DNA of 64,000 nt from Halodesulfovibrio aestuarii (GCF_050571805.1 NZ_CP192219.1), one strand, 5' to 3'; counted from the first letter of the stretch, positions 50,602-59,847 are shown. Numbers and translations: made by a program. Notes: generated by a model from the sequence alone, not told the origin.

Positions 50602-52794
50602 CTAGTTACCACCACAACATTTTTTATATTTTTTGCCACTGCCGCATGGACATGGTTGGTTTCGTCCTATCTTTTTTGAGGAGCGCTGGACTGTGGAAAA
50701 ATTCATCTTTTTCCTACCCGTTGAAAGAACTCCTGTTGCCTCCTCGAACTTCTCATCATATTTCCATTTCCCCTTAAACTCGACTCCACCTTCAACCTGA
50801 AGAGAAATAGGGTTAAGCGATATTCCAAGCCACTGCTCAGCCTTTTCCTTATATTTCCGTAGGGCGCAATGTCCTTCCAACTTCTTGGCTGCAGACTCAT
50901 CAAATCTGAAATTACAATGTACTGTAAACCCAGTAGAAGCTTCACTTACTCCAGCTGTAAAATCATGAGAACTACTATCTGATTTAGATAATTTTATTGC
51001 ATTAGCAACTCCCACATTAATTGCAGAAATTGTTTCCTCATTCAAAAGCATCAACATGCGGCTTAAATTAACTGCAAAAGGTTCTTCAGACTTTTGAAGT
51101 TGCTCAATTATTACACCATATATCGTACCATCAAATTTAGTTAATATTCCTTCAGGTGTTTTTATCCCCGGCACCCCCTCCCTTCTAGCCATCATTGCTA
51201 AATCTAAGTCAGCTGTAATATCATCCTCAAACATCATCAGGTTGTACTGAGGGTCAAGCCATAAGTTGGATTTCAAATGATAAGAAAGTAGCGTCAATTC
51301 ATGTTGAGCCATCGTAGATTCAGTGTAACCAACTCGACGATGAAGATAATTTAAAAAATATAGCGGGGAATCTAACATTTCTGTTAATGCATCAAGGAAA
51401 AATACATCCATTACAAACGGCGACAATATTTTCTCATTACTTTCATACGTAAGAAAATTACGAGCCTGAAAACTTAATGCTGGATAATGATCAGCAACTA
51501 TACATATTGGAAAAATTTCTGATATGTCTCGATTCACTTCTAGTTTTTGACCATCTGCTAATACTAAGTCATATTTCGAATCTGACAAAACAGCAGCACA
51601 TGAATATGCCTGATTGTATGACTCTTGAATTGCCCCCTGAAAATCTTTCTTAAGGCATTTATCGCTTCCTTTTCGTGCTTCAATTGTTAATTTTTTTGAC
51701 TTCGCCTGTAAAACGATTGCTCTATCAGCATATATAGCCAAGACATCTATCTCTCCATATTTATCTCCTCGTGCATTTTTTATGTCTACATTTTGATAGA
51801 CATTACTACCCCCCAAAACTTTTCCTAAAAACTCTGCTGCAATTTCTTCAGTGTAAGCTCCACGATTTTTACTTGCGGTCTCCTTATAGTCGGCATCTGC
51901 TAAGAACCAATAAAACGGTGACTCATAAATAGATTCTGAAAAACTATAGCTTAAAAATAATAAATAACTGTCATTTTCTGTTTTTATAAAAGGGCAAGCA
52001 TTAGATATGTTAAAATCATTCAAACATGTAAAACCAGAGTTCTGCGCCTTAGGTAATACAGAAAATTCTTCTAAAATATTTTTTATTATATCTACATCAA
52101 GATCTACATACTGAGTCAGCTCACTAACTTTGAATTCAAAAGCTGGTAAACAACTCCAATCTTCTATTTCTATTTTTTTATCTTTAAACGATAAGAAATA
52201 ATCTGTTAATTTTTCATTTTGAAATGTAGAAATTGATTTATGGAGTTTAGCCGCATCTGCAATCGAAAACCCTTTGTTTTTTAGTATCCAAGCGCTATCT
52301 TTTTCATACCGAATAGGGGCAAGATCTCTATATTGAAAGTTATATGCCGTCTCACCACCATAGAAAATTGGTTCACGCATTACACTTGCTCGCCTAAAAG
52401 GATTTTCCTTTTCTTCAATTGCCCCTTTCAAAGCTGTTGGTGGCAACATCATTGCATAATGTAGCTCATGCAAAAGTCTTTCTGTTTCCGCTCCCATTTT
52501 ACTGAAGGCATCATAGCTTGGCTTTGTAAAATCAATATTTTCCTTTAACATTAAACCTAACAAGACAGATTGCTCATTCCTAATCAAACGACTTTGAGAA
52601 AACTGATCTAGAATATCTTCTGCTGACACTTCTTTATCAAAACCAATCACATTATCCCGTACGCAAAGGTAAGCAAACACATGAATAAAACCAGATTGCG
52701 TACAAACCGTAGCCAGATCTTTAAAAATATCTTCTTCGGCTCGAGTCTCTTTAACAACTTCTTGTAAAGATTCTAATGAATTCTCAGCGCTCAT
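50602..52794 (-). CDS. Nuclease-like (NERD/PD-DExK) protein with C-terminal SEC-C motif
   Basis: A 730-residue AT-rich protein. Residues about 307-365 carry a restriction-nuclease-like core: GAYTEEIAAEFLG, then GEIDVLAIYADRAIVLQAKS (acidic residue and QxK). The last residues are a SEC-C zinc motif (GRNQPCPCGSGKKYKKCCGG). The N-terminal 300 residues are unrecognised helices. SEC-C proteins with nuclease-like cores occur in defence gene sets. It converges on the PHP-SMC gene, with the duplicated hairpin between the stops. It lies between the early regulators and lysis genes, where Mu-like phages have no such gene. Pairing with the ATPase is inferred. Confidence 0.7.
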   Translation of the reverse strand: MSAENSLESLQEVVKETRAEEDIFKDLATVCTQSGFIHVFAYLCVRDNVIGFDKEVSAEDILDQFSQSRLIRNEQSVLLGLMLKENIDFTKPSYDAFSKMGAETERLLHELHYAMMLPPTALKGAIEEKENPFRRASVMREPIFYGGETAYNFQYRDLAPIRYEKDSAWILKNKGFSIADAAKLHKSISTFQNEKLTDYFLSFKDKKIEIEDWSCLPAFEFKVSELTQYVDLDVDIIKNILEEFSVLPKAQNSGFTCLNDFNISNACPFIKTENDSYLLFLSYSFSESIYESPFYWFLADADYKETASKNRGAYTEEIAAEFLGKVLGGSNVYQNVDIKNARGDKYGEIDVLAIYADRAIVLQAKSKKLTIEARKGSDKCLKKDFQGAIQESYNQAYSCAAVLSDSKYDLVLADGQKLEVNRDISEIFPICIVADHYPALSFQARNFLTYESNEKILSPFVMDVFFLDALTEMLDSPLYFLNYLHRRVGYTESTMAQHELTLLSYHLKSNLWLDPQYNLMMFEDDITADLDLAMMARREGVPGIKTPEGILTKFDGTIYGVIIEQLQKSEEPFAVNLSRMLMLLNEETISAINVGVANAIKLSKSDSSSHDFTAGVSEASTGFTVHCNFRFDESAAKKLEGHCALRKYKEKAEQWLGISLNPISLQVEGGVEFKGKWKYDEKFEEATGVLSTGRKKMNFSTVQRSSKKIGRNQPCPCGSGKKYKKCCGGN

Positions 52795-52823
52795 ATTGAC
52801 CTACCTGTTTTCTTTTAACAAAC

Positions 52824-52857
52824 GATAATGCCCCTGCTATACTTAGCAGAGGCATTA
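52824..52857 (-). other. Hairpin after the early operon
   Basis: AATGCCCCTGCTA and TAGCAGAGGCATT pair over 13 bases with one mismatch around a four-base loop. It lies between the last early regulator and the nuclease-like gene; no clear T-run follows on the minus strand. It may be a weak terminator. Confidence 0.45.
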
Positions 52858-52992
52858 AGTGCTTTTACTGACTTTCCATCATAAATTTTCAAATATCCAC
52901 AAAGCATTACATAACAAAGCAAGGTTACGCCTCATTAAAAAAAAAGAAAAGGTTAGCCAATATGCAAAGTTCAAATATGACAATTAAATATT

Positions 52993-53427
52993 CTACCAAT
53001 CAACCCTTTCCATCTCCTCCTGCACACTCTCTGCGGTTATTCGAATAGGCAATCGCAGATGCCGAACAAGCACACCGTCATCTACTAGCTTACGAACAGT
53101 GCGCTCTGAGATGTTTAAGCAGTAGGCGGCTTCATCTACTCTAAGAAATTTTTTGGCTTGTAGCATTTCTTCAGGAAGCATGGAGAACTTACTTTGTGTC
53201 TGCGATGCCGGGAACTGCATGGGCACTTGAAAGCCTTCTGTATTCTTTGGGGTACAGCGCTTATTACAACCAAGGCAGTGCAAGATAGGCCAGCGATGTA
53301 GCCAATAGGCACGAGAGGCGTCTTTGCAGCCAAACTTTGAATAGACGTCCTCAGCTATTTCCCCTCCGAAGGGGCGAAAGCCTTCAATCATCATTTGCGC
53401 CATTACGCGGCATAGCTTGCTATTCAT
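52993..53427 (-). CDS. Excisionase-type HTH regulator at end of early operon
   Basis: A 144-residue protein. The C-terminal part (FLRVDEAAYCLNISERTVRK, then LVDDGVLVRHLRLPIRITA) is a helix-turn-helix of the excisionase/MerR type. The N-terminal part has two CxxC-like pairs (ILHCLGCNKRC), perhaps a zinc site. It may take the place of the Mu middle/late activators (Mor or C), which are not otherwise visible; that is inference from position. Confidence 0.65.
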   Translation of the reverse strand: MNSKLCRVMAQMMIEGFRPFGGEIAEDVYSKFGCKDASRAYWLHRWPILHCLGCNKRCTPKNTEGFQVPMQFPASQTQSKFSMLPEEMLQAKKFLRVDEAAYCLNISERTVRKLVDDGVLVRHLRLPIRITAESVQEEMERVDW

Positions 53428-53744
53428 ACCACCTCCAACACGGCCTTAGCCTGTGCCGTAAAAAGCTTATCGCATCTCTTGCAATGCATTGATGTAACAG
53501 AGCAGCGGCTACACGCGACTTGCTTGATTGCTGTAAAAATTTGCTCTTCTGGCCTACGCTCATTCAATGCGTTTTCTATACGCTCAACTTGCCGCGCTGA
53601 GTTTCCAGCGTAAACGCCGCGCAGCACCATGTAGACGGTGGAACGGTTCAGCTGGAATTCATGCAGCTTGCAAAAGTTATGGATAGTGCCAAACCGTTCT
53701 TGTATTTGCGCTGCAAGCTCTGCATGTTCGGGACTGATCTGCAT
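53424..53744 (-). CDS. Small early protein with HTH-like and cysteine motifs
   Basis: A 106-residue protein: FGTIHNFCKLHEFQLNRSTV looks like a helix-turn-helix, and CSRCSVTSMHCKRCDKLF gives a CxxC-x5-CxxC site. It overlaps the next gene by four bases and abuts the GemA gene. A DNA-binding early regulator is inferred. Confidence 0.6.
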   Translation of the reverse strand: MQISPEHAELAAQIQERFGTIHNFCKLHEFQLNRSTVYMVLRGVYAGNSARQVERIENALNERRPEEQIFTAIKQVACSRCSVTSMHCKRCDKLFTAQAKAVLEVV

Positions 53745-54179
53745 CTAGTCGGTGTCGATTCCGCGAGCTTGGCAACGGCTCACTAAATCCTTAGTAATAG
53801 TCTGCAATGCGGCCTGATCGTTAAGCCAGATGAAGCTTTCAACACCGAACTGCTTTTTCATACGAGTATCTACTCCGCTCATCTTCCAGCCAAGCTTCTT
53901 CCATAACGCAAGTATGTAGCGCTTCTGCTGAACATGCGGTGCATTATCAGGAATGACATAGAAATCTTCTGTGGGCTTGGCAGTTGGCTTGCTCTTGGTG
54001 GCGAACACTGCCCCACGTTCTTCCATGTGACGCATCAACCTATATCGTTGCTTAAAATTAAGCTTTGCGGCAGTGGCTACGCCAAACATGTCGTCCAGCA
54101 TGGCGCGATATGTTTCATCATCAAGGCCAAGCTGTTTCTTGCCCATATGAATTTTGGCTAGTTCTGCATTTCTACTCAT
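53745..54179 (-). CDS. gemA: GemA-type protein (Mu gp16, DUF1018)
   Basis: A 144-residue protein with IHMGKKQLGLDDETYRAMLD, KLNFKQRYRLMRHMEERGA and ILALWKKLGWKMSGVDTRMK, the DUF1018/GemA motifs. In Mu this protein modulates host gyrase and gene expression. It follows a structured leader. Confidence 0.85.
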   Translation of the reverse strand: MSRNAELAKIHMGKKQLGLDDETYRAMLDDMFGVATAAKLNFKQRYRLMRHMEERGAVFATKSKPTAKPTEDFYVIPDNAPHVQQKRYILALWKKLGWKMSGVDTRMKKQFGVESFIWLNDQAALQTITKDLVSRCQARGIDTD

Positions 54180-54185
54180 ATCAAT

Positions 54186-54255
54186 TCTCTCTGGCTGCTC
54201 ATCAGGTTGAAGCCGCCACGCTTCAACGACTGTCCGCTGGTTGCTTCGGACAGTT
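54186..54255 (-). other. Tandem hairpins in the leader before gemA
   Basis: On the minus strand CTGTCCG/CGGACAG and GTTGAAGC/GCTTCAAC form two stem-loops in the 84-base gap between the DUF3164 and gemA genes. They may be attenuator or processing structures; no T-run follows. Confidence 0.45.
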
Positions 54256-54263
54256 TCGCACTG

Positions 54264-54860
54264 TTACAACGCTGCGATATCCAGCGGAATAGCCGCCATC
54301 TTTCCGTTTGCGTTGCGTTCGTAGATTCGGAAGTATGCCTTTGTGCCTGTCACACGGATAGAATCTGAAATAGCTTCCATTGCACGCTTCCAGCGTTCGT
54401 CCATAATCTGAAGGCGGCGCAAGCCAAGAATACGACCTACATTAATCTTGCCTTCCTTATCCACTTGAAACGCATCATTCACCACGGCACGCAATTCACC
54501 GGGACTGCCTTCTGTCCAATCCTTCAAGCATTCATCAACAAGAGATTTTGCGGCCTGAAGGCGTTCATCAAAGTCAAGGTGCTCGCTGATCTGACGCTTA
54601 ATCTGATATTGCCCATCGTAAGAAACAAGAGACACATTACCCTTTTGGCCACCAATCTTCACACCGTATTGTTCAGCAGAAAGAGAAACGAAGGTTTCAA
54701 CATCATTCATGATTTCGCCTTTCAACGCCGCGAGCTCATCCTGCATGGCCTTGGCCTTATCAACCTTCTCCATAACCAGCTCATGCCGCGCTAAATCGAC
54801 AGGCTTAATCTGTTCCACTGGAACGAGATGTCCCTGTGCATTCTCCATGTATCCGTCCAT
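54264..54860 (-). CDS. DUF3164 early protein
   Basis: A 198-residue protein with AGGGAGA before the ATG. NAQGHLVPVEQIKPVDLARH at the start, VSLVSYDGQYQIKRQISEHL in the middle and AMEAISDSIRVTGTKAYFRI near the end match DUF3164, found in Mu-like and related prophages after the B gene. Molecular role is unknown. Confidence 0.82.
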   Translation of the reverse strand: MDGYMENAQGHLVPVEQIKPVDLARHELVMEKVDKAKAMQDELAALKGEIMNDVETFVSLSAEQYGVKIGGQKGNVSLVSYDGQYQIKRQISEHLDFDERLQAAKSLVDECLKDWTEGSPGELRAVVNDAFQVDKEGKINVGRILGLRRLQIMDERWKRAMEAISDSIRVTGTKAYFRIYERNANGKMAAIPLDIAAL

Positions 54861-54869
54861 ACTATCTCC

Positions 54870-55067
54870 CTAGCTTGTTACTGTTGCGTATTTTTCGAGT
54901 TCTGCCACACGTTCTACTTCTGCCAATGCACCTTTGTATGCGATATTTGCCGCCTCAAACTCTTCACCGGGTAACGCCTGCATCTGAGCTGCAAGCTCAA
55001 TCAAGTAGCTCTGCAACGCGCCGGAAATCGGACCGTATGATTTCGAACTTCCTTGTGCATATTCCAT
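54870..55067 (-). CDS. Small early protein
   Basis: A 65-residue acidic helical protein (LIELAAQMQALPGEEFEAAN) resembling the next gene upstream in layout. Nine bases separate it from DUF3164. Family not known; coding is supported by tight packing. Confidence 0.6.
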   Translation of the reverse strand: MEYAQGSSKSYGPISGALQSYLIELAAQMQALPGEEFEAANIAYKGALAEVERVAELEKYATVTS

Positions 55068-55075
55068 ATCTTCTC

Positions 55076-55270
55076 CTACTGTTTCGCAGTTGTTGCAGGT
55101 GCGGTTCGTTCAAACTCAGCCTGCGCGGTCACCTCATCAAGCAACTTCATTGCAACATTATATACTGAGGGCTGTAGATTCTTAGGCAATGCTTCAATCA
55201 CCTCCGCTAGCTCTGCCAACAGGCCATATAGCTTTTCAGAGGGATAACTCATCCGTGCTTCGTTACTCAT
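55076..55270 (-). CDS. Small early protein with a paralogue outside the prophage
   Basis: A 64-residue protein: YGLLAELAEVIEALPKNLQP, then AQAEFERTAPATT. The gene at 63088-63297 shares LMAELAEEIEALPSGLQKRL and KFERSVPAT, so the two are clearly related. Function unknown. Confidence 0.7.
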   Translation of the reverse strand: MSNEARMSYPSEKLYGLLAELAEVIEALPKNLQPSVYNVAMKLLDEVTAQAEFERTAPATTAKQ

Positions 55271-55496
55271 TTCGCACTCGCTCCCGCAGTTTCTTAGCGC
55301 TTATTGTTTTTCTAAAACCACAGCCGAACACATCAACTTGAAACGCATTGCGGCTTGTCTGGCGTATGGCCTTTACCATCACATCCTTTAATTGATACTG
55401 CCCACCGATTTTCACCCACAGCAGGTACCTATTGTTCACTGCAATTGTTTGCAGATCAGGACATTTTAGAGCATACAATTCTAAATCAGCAGACAT
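55263..55496 (-). CDS. Small early protein, unknown function
   Basis: A 77-residue protein from the ATG at 55496 (a TTG at 55514 is another candidate). It is beta-rich (LLWVKIGGQYQLKDVMVKAI, then VDVFGCGFRKTISAKKLRER) and overlaps both neighbours by a few bases. Possibly nucleic-acid binding from the basic C-terminus. Confidence 0.6.
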   Translation of the reverse strand: MSADLELYALKCPDLQTIAVNNRYLLWVKIGGQYQLKDVMVKAIRQTSRNAFQVDVFGCGFRKTISAKKLRERVRNE

Positions 55497-56100
55497 CTGC
55501 GTTCTGCTCTTCAAAGCGATTCAGGATAGTTTTGCACTGCTCAACTACCTGCTGCTTAACCCTAGGTTGGTGCAAGTCATGCTGCATGAACAGCCCGACC
55601 AGTTCGTGCAGGCAAGCCTTTTCCTTTTGAAACGGATCAATAAAAAGACTTGGTGGCTGGAAGGCGTGATGTTGTTCACGCACTTTATTTGTAATCTGGT
55701 ACAAGGCTGTTTGCTTTTGCTGCCCACAGCGACGCACATAACCGCCCTCTTCTAATGCCCTAAGATACTTTAAAGCGTATGAATAACCCGCGCCTGATAC
55801 GCGTGCCAGCTCTTGCACTGTAAACCCCGGCTTTGAGGTTTTGAGAGTACGCCACATACGGGTTACAACTGCTGCATTTTCCGCAGGAGCTGCTCTTAGA
55901 TTGTATGAGTACTGCCCACGAGAGACACGCACGAACTCGCCCGTCTCAACCAGTTTATTTGCGCGTCTGCGTATCCGATCCTGCTCATTTTTCCCACTCG
56001 CATGTAAGGCTAGATAAAGCATTTTGTTAGAAAAAATGCGCCCGTCCTTCCCTAGCACTTGTGCGGCCTCGCGTAGCAACGGCATCTTACGTTCACTCAT
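55486..56100 (-). CDS. Winged-helix early protein
   Basis: A 204-residue protein with two winged-helix regions: RIRRRANKLVETGEFVRVSR, then FTVQELARVSGAGYSYALKY and LRALEEGGYVRRCGQQKQTA. The C-terminal 60 residues are helical. It overlaps the MuB stop by one base. Likely a DNA-binding accessory or regulator; no match to a Mu gene is claimed. Confidence 0.68.
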   Translation of the reverse strand: MSERKMPLLREAAQVLGKDGRIFSNKMLYLALHASGKNEQDRIRRRANKLVETGEFVRVSRGQYSYNLRAAPAENAAVVTRMWRTLKTSKPGFTVQELARVSGAGYSYALKYLRALEEGGYVRRCGQQKQTALYQITNKVREQHHAFQPPSLFIDPFQKEKACLHELVGLFMQHDLHQPRVKQQVVEQCKTILNRFEEQNADVC

Positions 56101-56804
56101 TATCGCCTCCAGCTTGCCACTTGCTTGGCAACTTTTGCCACAAGCGGGGTATCTACTTCTTGTGTTTCATGCGCCTTTGCCGCCTGCTCAAGGTGGCTAA
56201 TAAAACTCCATACAAGTCGAAAATCACCATCAGCTTGTCGTACTATCTGTGCACATGCGTCTGGGGTAATATCCAGCCCTGCTGCTTCATCTCCAAGAAT
56301 CGCCACATCTTCCTCAGAAACCGAACCAAACTCGACCACCTGCTTTACGCGGCTCCAGATACGACGACGAGCACCAAGCAGCCCACGTAACTCCAGCTCT
56401 CCAATCAGGACAATTGGCGACCCAGTAATGTCGAATATGTCGCGTAAATCTTCGATTCGATCGACGTGTAAGCGGTCTGCCTCATCCACAAAAATCGTCT
56501 GCGGCAATGCCTCCAACGCCTCGATAATCTTATTTTTACAGGCAGCAACACCATGAGGACGCAAACCACAAACATGATAACAAAGCTCCTGTAAAAAGGC
56601 GTACTGCGTCCAACCTTGCATGACACGTAAGAATATTCCGCCAGTCATCGCATGATAGTTACGGGTAGTTTCTGTTTTGCCGCGTCCCGCTTGCCCAAAA
56701 ATCAGGGCAAAGCCCGGCTCTCCATGCTGATCATCTTCCAATGCGCGCACCTTCTGACGGAACTCAAGCACATTACGAGTTTCAATAAATACATCACGTC
56801 TCAT
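56100..56804 (-). CDS. B: MuB-type transposition ATPase
   Basis: A 234-residue AAA+ ATPase that selects targets and delivers them to the transposase. Walker A is FGQAGRGKTETTRN (about residue 36), Walker B is QTIFVDEADRLHVDR, and sensor text is SPIVLIGELELRGLLG. It lies 12 bases after the transposase gene, as in Mu. Confidence 0.9.
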   Translation of the reverse strand: MRRDVFIETRNVLEFRQKVRALEDDQHGEPGFALIFGQAGRGKTETTRNYHAMTGGIFLRVMQGWTQYAFLQELCYHVCGLRPHGVAACKNKIIEALEALPQTIFVDEADRLHVDRIEDLRDIFDITGSPIVLIGELELRGLLGARRRIWSRVKQVVEFGSVSEEDVAILGDEAAGLDITPDACAQIVRQADGDFRLVWSFISHLEQAAKAHETQEVDTPLVAKVAKQVASWRR

Positions 56805-56816
56805 AGCAGTTTCCTT

Positions 56817-58943
56817 CTAGTTCGCCTGCGCCACGCACTGGCGGGTTTTTCCGTAGTATTTCCGAAGCCGCTCGTAGCGCGGTGCGGCATCCTGAACATA
56901 TTCTTCTGTGCTTTCATACTGTTCCATCCACTCGCTATCCGGCTCCCGCAGAACAACACCGTCCTTTACGGACAGGCCAAACAGGTAGTCATACTTATCC
57001 AGCTCAGTAACAATCTCAGGCTTCTGTACTGGGGGAACATAAGATGGGGCTTTGCTGCGCTGTGTTTGCGCCTTCTTCTTAGCTGATTCAATGCTGAGAA
57101 CCTTTGATTGCGAAAGCGGCGTATCTGCGACCTTCTTCGGTTCAATTTTCTCATTTTGAATGGCAACCATTCGATCACGCTGTGCGGCAAGTGAATCTTC
57201 AAGAACCTGTCGCGCAATGCTTGATGCGTCACGCTCCTGATCTTTCTTCAAAGTAATTGCTTGCTGAAGTTCTTCACGGTGTTGATCCGTTCCGAGCAAA
57301 CTCGCAGCAGGGTGAATTGCATTCTGGCGCTGCGCCTTGCAAATGAACTCGCTACCGTCTTCACTGAACACCAAAATTGAAGAACGATCGTGTAAGTCAT
57401 ACTTAATTTGAACTGCATGTGTTCTGCCGTGCATCAGGCCGTCGTAGTAGCGTTCACCAAGAAAGCGGATACCTTCTCGACGTATCTGACGTACTGCTTT
57501 TGCCATCATAAGGTGGCGCAATTTGCTTTCATCAACGCCAGCACCTCGCCCTTGCATAAATACTTCTGCAGGAGTTTTGCCGTTCAGATGCCCACGCTGT
57601 GGTCGCTGGATATATTCATCTATCCACTGAGCCACTACGTAATGAGTTTCCTCAAGGGTCAAGGGGCGGCCTCCAGCAGCATCATATGCTTTGCGATGCA
57701 ATGGCTCACCACGATTTAAACGTGCTGGCTTTGCAGCAATGTTATTGCCCACGTATGACGGCACCCACTGCTCTAGCTCGTGCAACGTTCCAAAAAATCG
57801 TTCGATTGTTTTTGACTGACCATGATACGGCCATGCAAAAATTGTATGAATACCAAGATCTTGAAACAACCCTGCTATTCCTGTCTGGCGGAAGTCTACC
57901 CCGTTAAAATACTTGGAGCGAAACGCCCTGCCGTTATCGAGGTAGGCAATAAGAGGGAACTTACCGAGTGTCATAACAGCACGCCGGAAGGCTGCGGCAA
58001 TGCCCTGCGTATTTTCTGTGGGCATGATCTCCCAACCCATTGGGCAGTTAGACTTCATGTCATACCACATAATAAGTTCCATGCGCTGCGGTTTGCCCGT
58101 CCAAGGATTAAGCGTTTCAAAGTTCAAAACGTGTCCATCAGCAACAAGGATGTCACCAACTTCAATCAGATTGTAGTCACGCTCAATGTAGAATGCGGCT
58201 TTATCATTCCACGCTTTCTTACCTTCACGCGTATAGACCCACGTTCCAAAATTTGTTTCTTTCCAAATAGAAAGGAAACGACGCATTGTGCGCTCTGCGG
58301 GGATTGGTAACTTCTGAGCAGTCATTGCAGAAGTTGCCATGCGAATGGCGGTACTAATAGTTGGGTGGTTAGGTTGAAGCACTGCATTAAGAAGTAACTT
58401 TGCATGCTCTTCTGTCATCTTTGCGCGCTGCTCGTTTCCTGCACCGCGTCTATCAACCAACGCCACAACCGTTCCATTCTTACGAAGCTCCAGCTTCCAA
58501 CGTTCAATGGATTTCCACGAAGCCTTTACGCCAAGAGTTTCCAATAAATGAGGCCATGCTCCACCCTTGTAAGCTTGAATAAAGGAATCGCGCGCCACGG
58601 CTTTGCTGCCGAATTCGGCCTTAGCAATCCATTCCGAATACAGCACAACAAGATCCGCACGGGCTAGCGCTTTCTTACGTTTTGCATCACTTACACCAGC
58701 AGTTGCTAACGTAGGCACTGTCGGCTGCACAGCCTGTTGATCTACAAGTCTAGCTTCAGCAGAGACAAGAGCTGTGCGGGTTGCTTCAGGCATAGTCGAA
58801 ACCAGCCACTCATTGCCACCGCCACGTCCAACACGAGGGCGTGCTTGCCATGATTCACGGTTTGCTCTTACAAGCACCCCTTTAGGCTGCGAAAAACCTA
58901 AAATACTTGCTAGCTCTCTGGTTGTGTAAGCTTCTTTCAACAT
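56817..58943 (-). CDS. A: MuA-type transposase
   Basis: A 708-residue DDE transposase. Residues 1-70 form the winged DNA-binding start (YTTRELASILGFSQPKGVLV). The catalytic core has VADGHVLNFETLNPW (first Asp), LIAYLDNGRAFRSKYF (second Asp) and HGQSKTIERFFGTLHE (Glu). The C-terminal part is charged, as needed for contact with MuB. The likely targets are the YCAAAATGAGAA repeats at the prophage ends. Confidence 0.93.
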   Translation of the reverse strand: MLKEAYTTRELASILGFSQPKGVLVRANRESWQARPRVGRGGGNEWLVSTMPEATRTALVSAEARLVDQQAVQPTVPTLATAGVSDAKRKKALARADLVVLYSEWIAKAEFGSKAVARDSFIQAYKGGAWPHLLETLGVKASWKSIERWKLELRKNGTVVALVDRRGAGNEQRAKMTEEHAKLLLNAVLQPNHPTISTAIRMATSAMTAQKLPIPAERTMRRFLSIWKETNFGTWVYTREGKKAWNDKAAFYIERDYNLIEVGDILVADGHVLNFETLNPWTGKPQRMELIMWYDMKSNCPMGWEIMPTENTQGIAAAFRRAVMTLGKFPLIAYLDNGRAFRSKYFNGVDFRQTGIAGLFQDLGIHTIFAWPYHGQSKTIERFFGTLHELEQWVPSYVGNNIAAKPARLNRGEPLHRKAYDAAGGRPLTLEETHYVVAQWIDEYIQRPQRGHLNGKTPAEVFMQGRGAGVDESKLRHLMMAKAVRQIRREGIRFLGERYYDGLMHGRTHAVQIKYDLHDRSSILVFSEDGSEFICKAQRQNAIHPAASLLGTDQHREELQQAITLKKDQERDASSIARQVLEDSLAAQRDRMVAIQNEKIEPKKVADTPLSQSKVLSIESAKKKAQTQRSKAPSYVPPVQKPEIVTELDKYDYLFGLSVKDGVVLREPDSEWMEQYESTEEYVQDAAPRYERLRKYYGKTRQCVAQAN

Positions 58944-58970
58944 AAGCGTCCTACGTATCGTTTTTTAAAG

Positions 58971-58997
58971 CGGCGCAGGCCAGCCAAGCCTGCGCCT
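58971..58997 (-). other. Hairpin in the gap before MuA
   Basis: GGCGCAGGC/GCCTGCGCC pair over nine bases around a seven-base loop, between the small HTH gene and MuA. No adjacent T-run; an attenuator controlling transposase is possible. Confidence 0.45.
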
Positions 58998-59055
58998 AAC
59001 GCATTATCCAGTGCCATCACCATGTATCTACTAAATTTGGCAATTTATTATTGAG

Positions 59056-59292
59056 TCACACGGCCTGTTTCATTTTCATTGAGTCCGGCAGACTCAAAAA
59101 CTTTTGCGGGCACCCCAAATCAACCAAGGCCGTCAAGACTCTTTGGCTATCGTCGTCCCCAATAATGGTTTTTCTAACCTGAACTGCTGACACACCGATT
59201 TTTTTTGCAACTGATGCCATCGTATGTCCCTGCCCATGTAAATATTCGCGTATTGCCCACGGCTTCCTGTTCCTCCCTGCAATTGTGGCCAT
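59056..59292 (-). CDS. Small HTH early regulator (Ner-like position)
   Basis: A 78-residue protein with MASVAKKIGVSAVQVRKTII, a helix-turn-helix, in the position of Mu Ner just before the transposase gene. It shares one base with the end of the preceding gene. Ner would dampen early transcription; the identification is positional. Confidence 0.7.
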   Translation of the reverse strand: MATIAGRNRKPWAIREYLHGQGHTMASVAKKIGVSAVQVRKTIIGDDDSQRVLTALVDLGCPQKFLSLPDSMKMKQAV

Positions 59293-59735
59293 TACAACTG
59301 TGCCTCCAACTGTTTCTTACGCTTCTTTGCATCCCGCTCTGATAAGACCGCCTGAGCGTAGTCACGTAATTTTTTATCTTCCTCACTCATTATCTCGCAC
59401 CCTACGGCCTGAAGAATCGGCAATAGGGGCGAGATGTCTCCTGTGGCCATGCAGAACGCAACAACCGCAAGAATAGGTGGGGGATGTTCCCGTGCTGCTG
59501 GTTGCAACCATTTATCCAACATAGCTCTAGAAACACACTTGGCATTTCTAGTACTAAGTAGAATCCCAGCAGCACGAGAAATTTCAGTCAGTTCATCTGC
59601 TAGCTGATCACGGGAAAGATTTGGCCGCTCTTTCATAACGCTATTCATGTTGGCGCGAACCTGCGGCATAACACCAGCCAGCTTCGCCACCTGTTCGTCT
59701 TGTGTTGCGTATTGAAAGAGTTTGATTTGCTGCAT
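59292..59735 (-). CDS. First early gene, phage regulatory protein
   Basis: A 147-residue helical protein starting MQQIKLFQYATQDEQVAKLA, with ISRAAGILLSTRNAKCVSRA in the middle. It is the first gene of the leftward early operon and faces the operator region. Similar proteins in other Mu-like phages are poorly described. A regulatory role is inferred from position. Confidence 0.65.
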   Translation of the reverse strand: MQQIKLFQYATQDEQVAKLAGVMPQVRANMNSVMKERPNLSRDQLADELTEISRAAGILLSTRNAKCVSRAMLDKWLQPAAREHPPPILAVVAFCMATGDISPLLPILQAVGCEIMSEEDKKLRDYAQAVLSERDAKKRKKQLEAQL

Positions 59736-59795
59736 CTATTTTACCGTCCAATCTAAGCAAGCTTTTCGTCCAAACTGAATTGTTGACCTCTGGTT

Positions 59796-59847
59796 GGGGG
59801 CAGGTTAAAAATTGAATTAAGAAAAGAATTAATTTTTTAACCTGCCC
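59796..59847. promoter_or_regulatory. Prophage operator region with inverted repeat
   Basis: GGGCAGGTTAAAAA (59798-59811) and TTTTTAACCTGCCC (59834-59847) are perfect inverted arms separated by 22 AT-rich bases. A related CTGCCC half-site lies at about 59912-59918. The region separates the divergent repressor and early genes, so it is the likely repressor target and switch. Confidence 0.7.
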
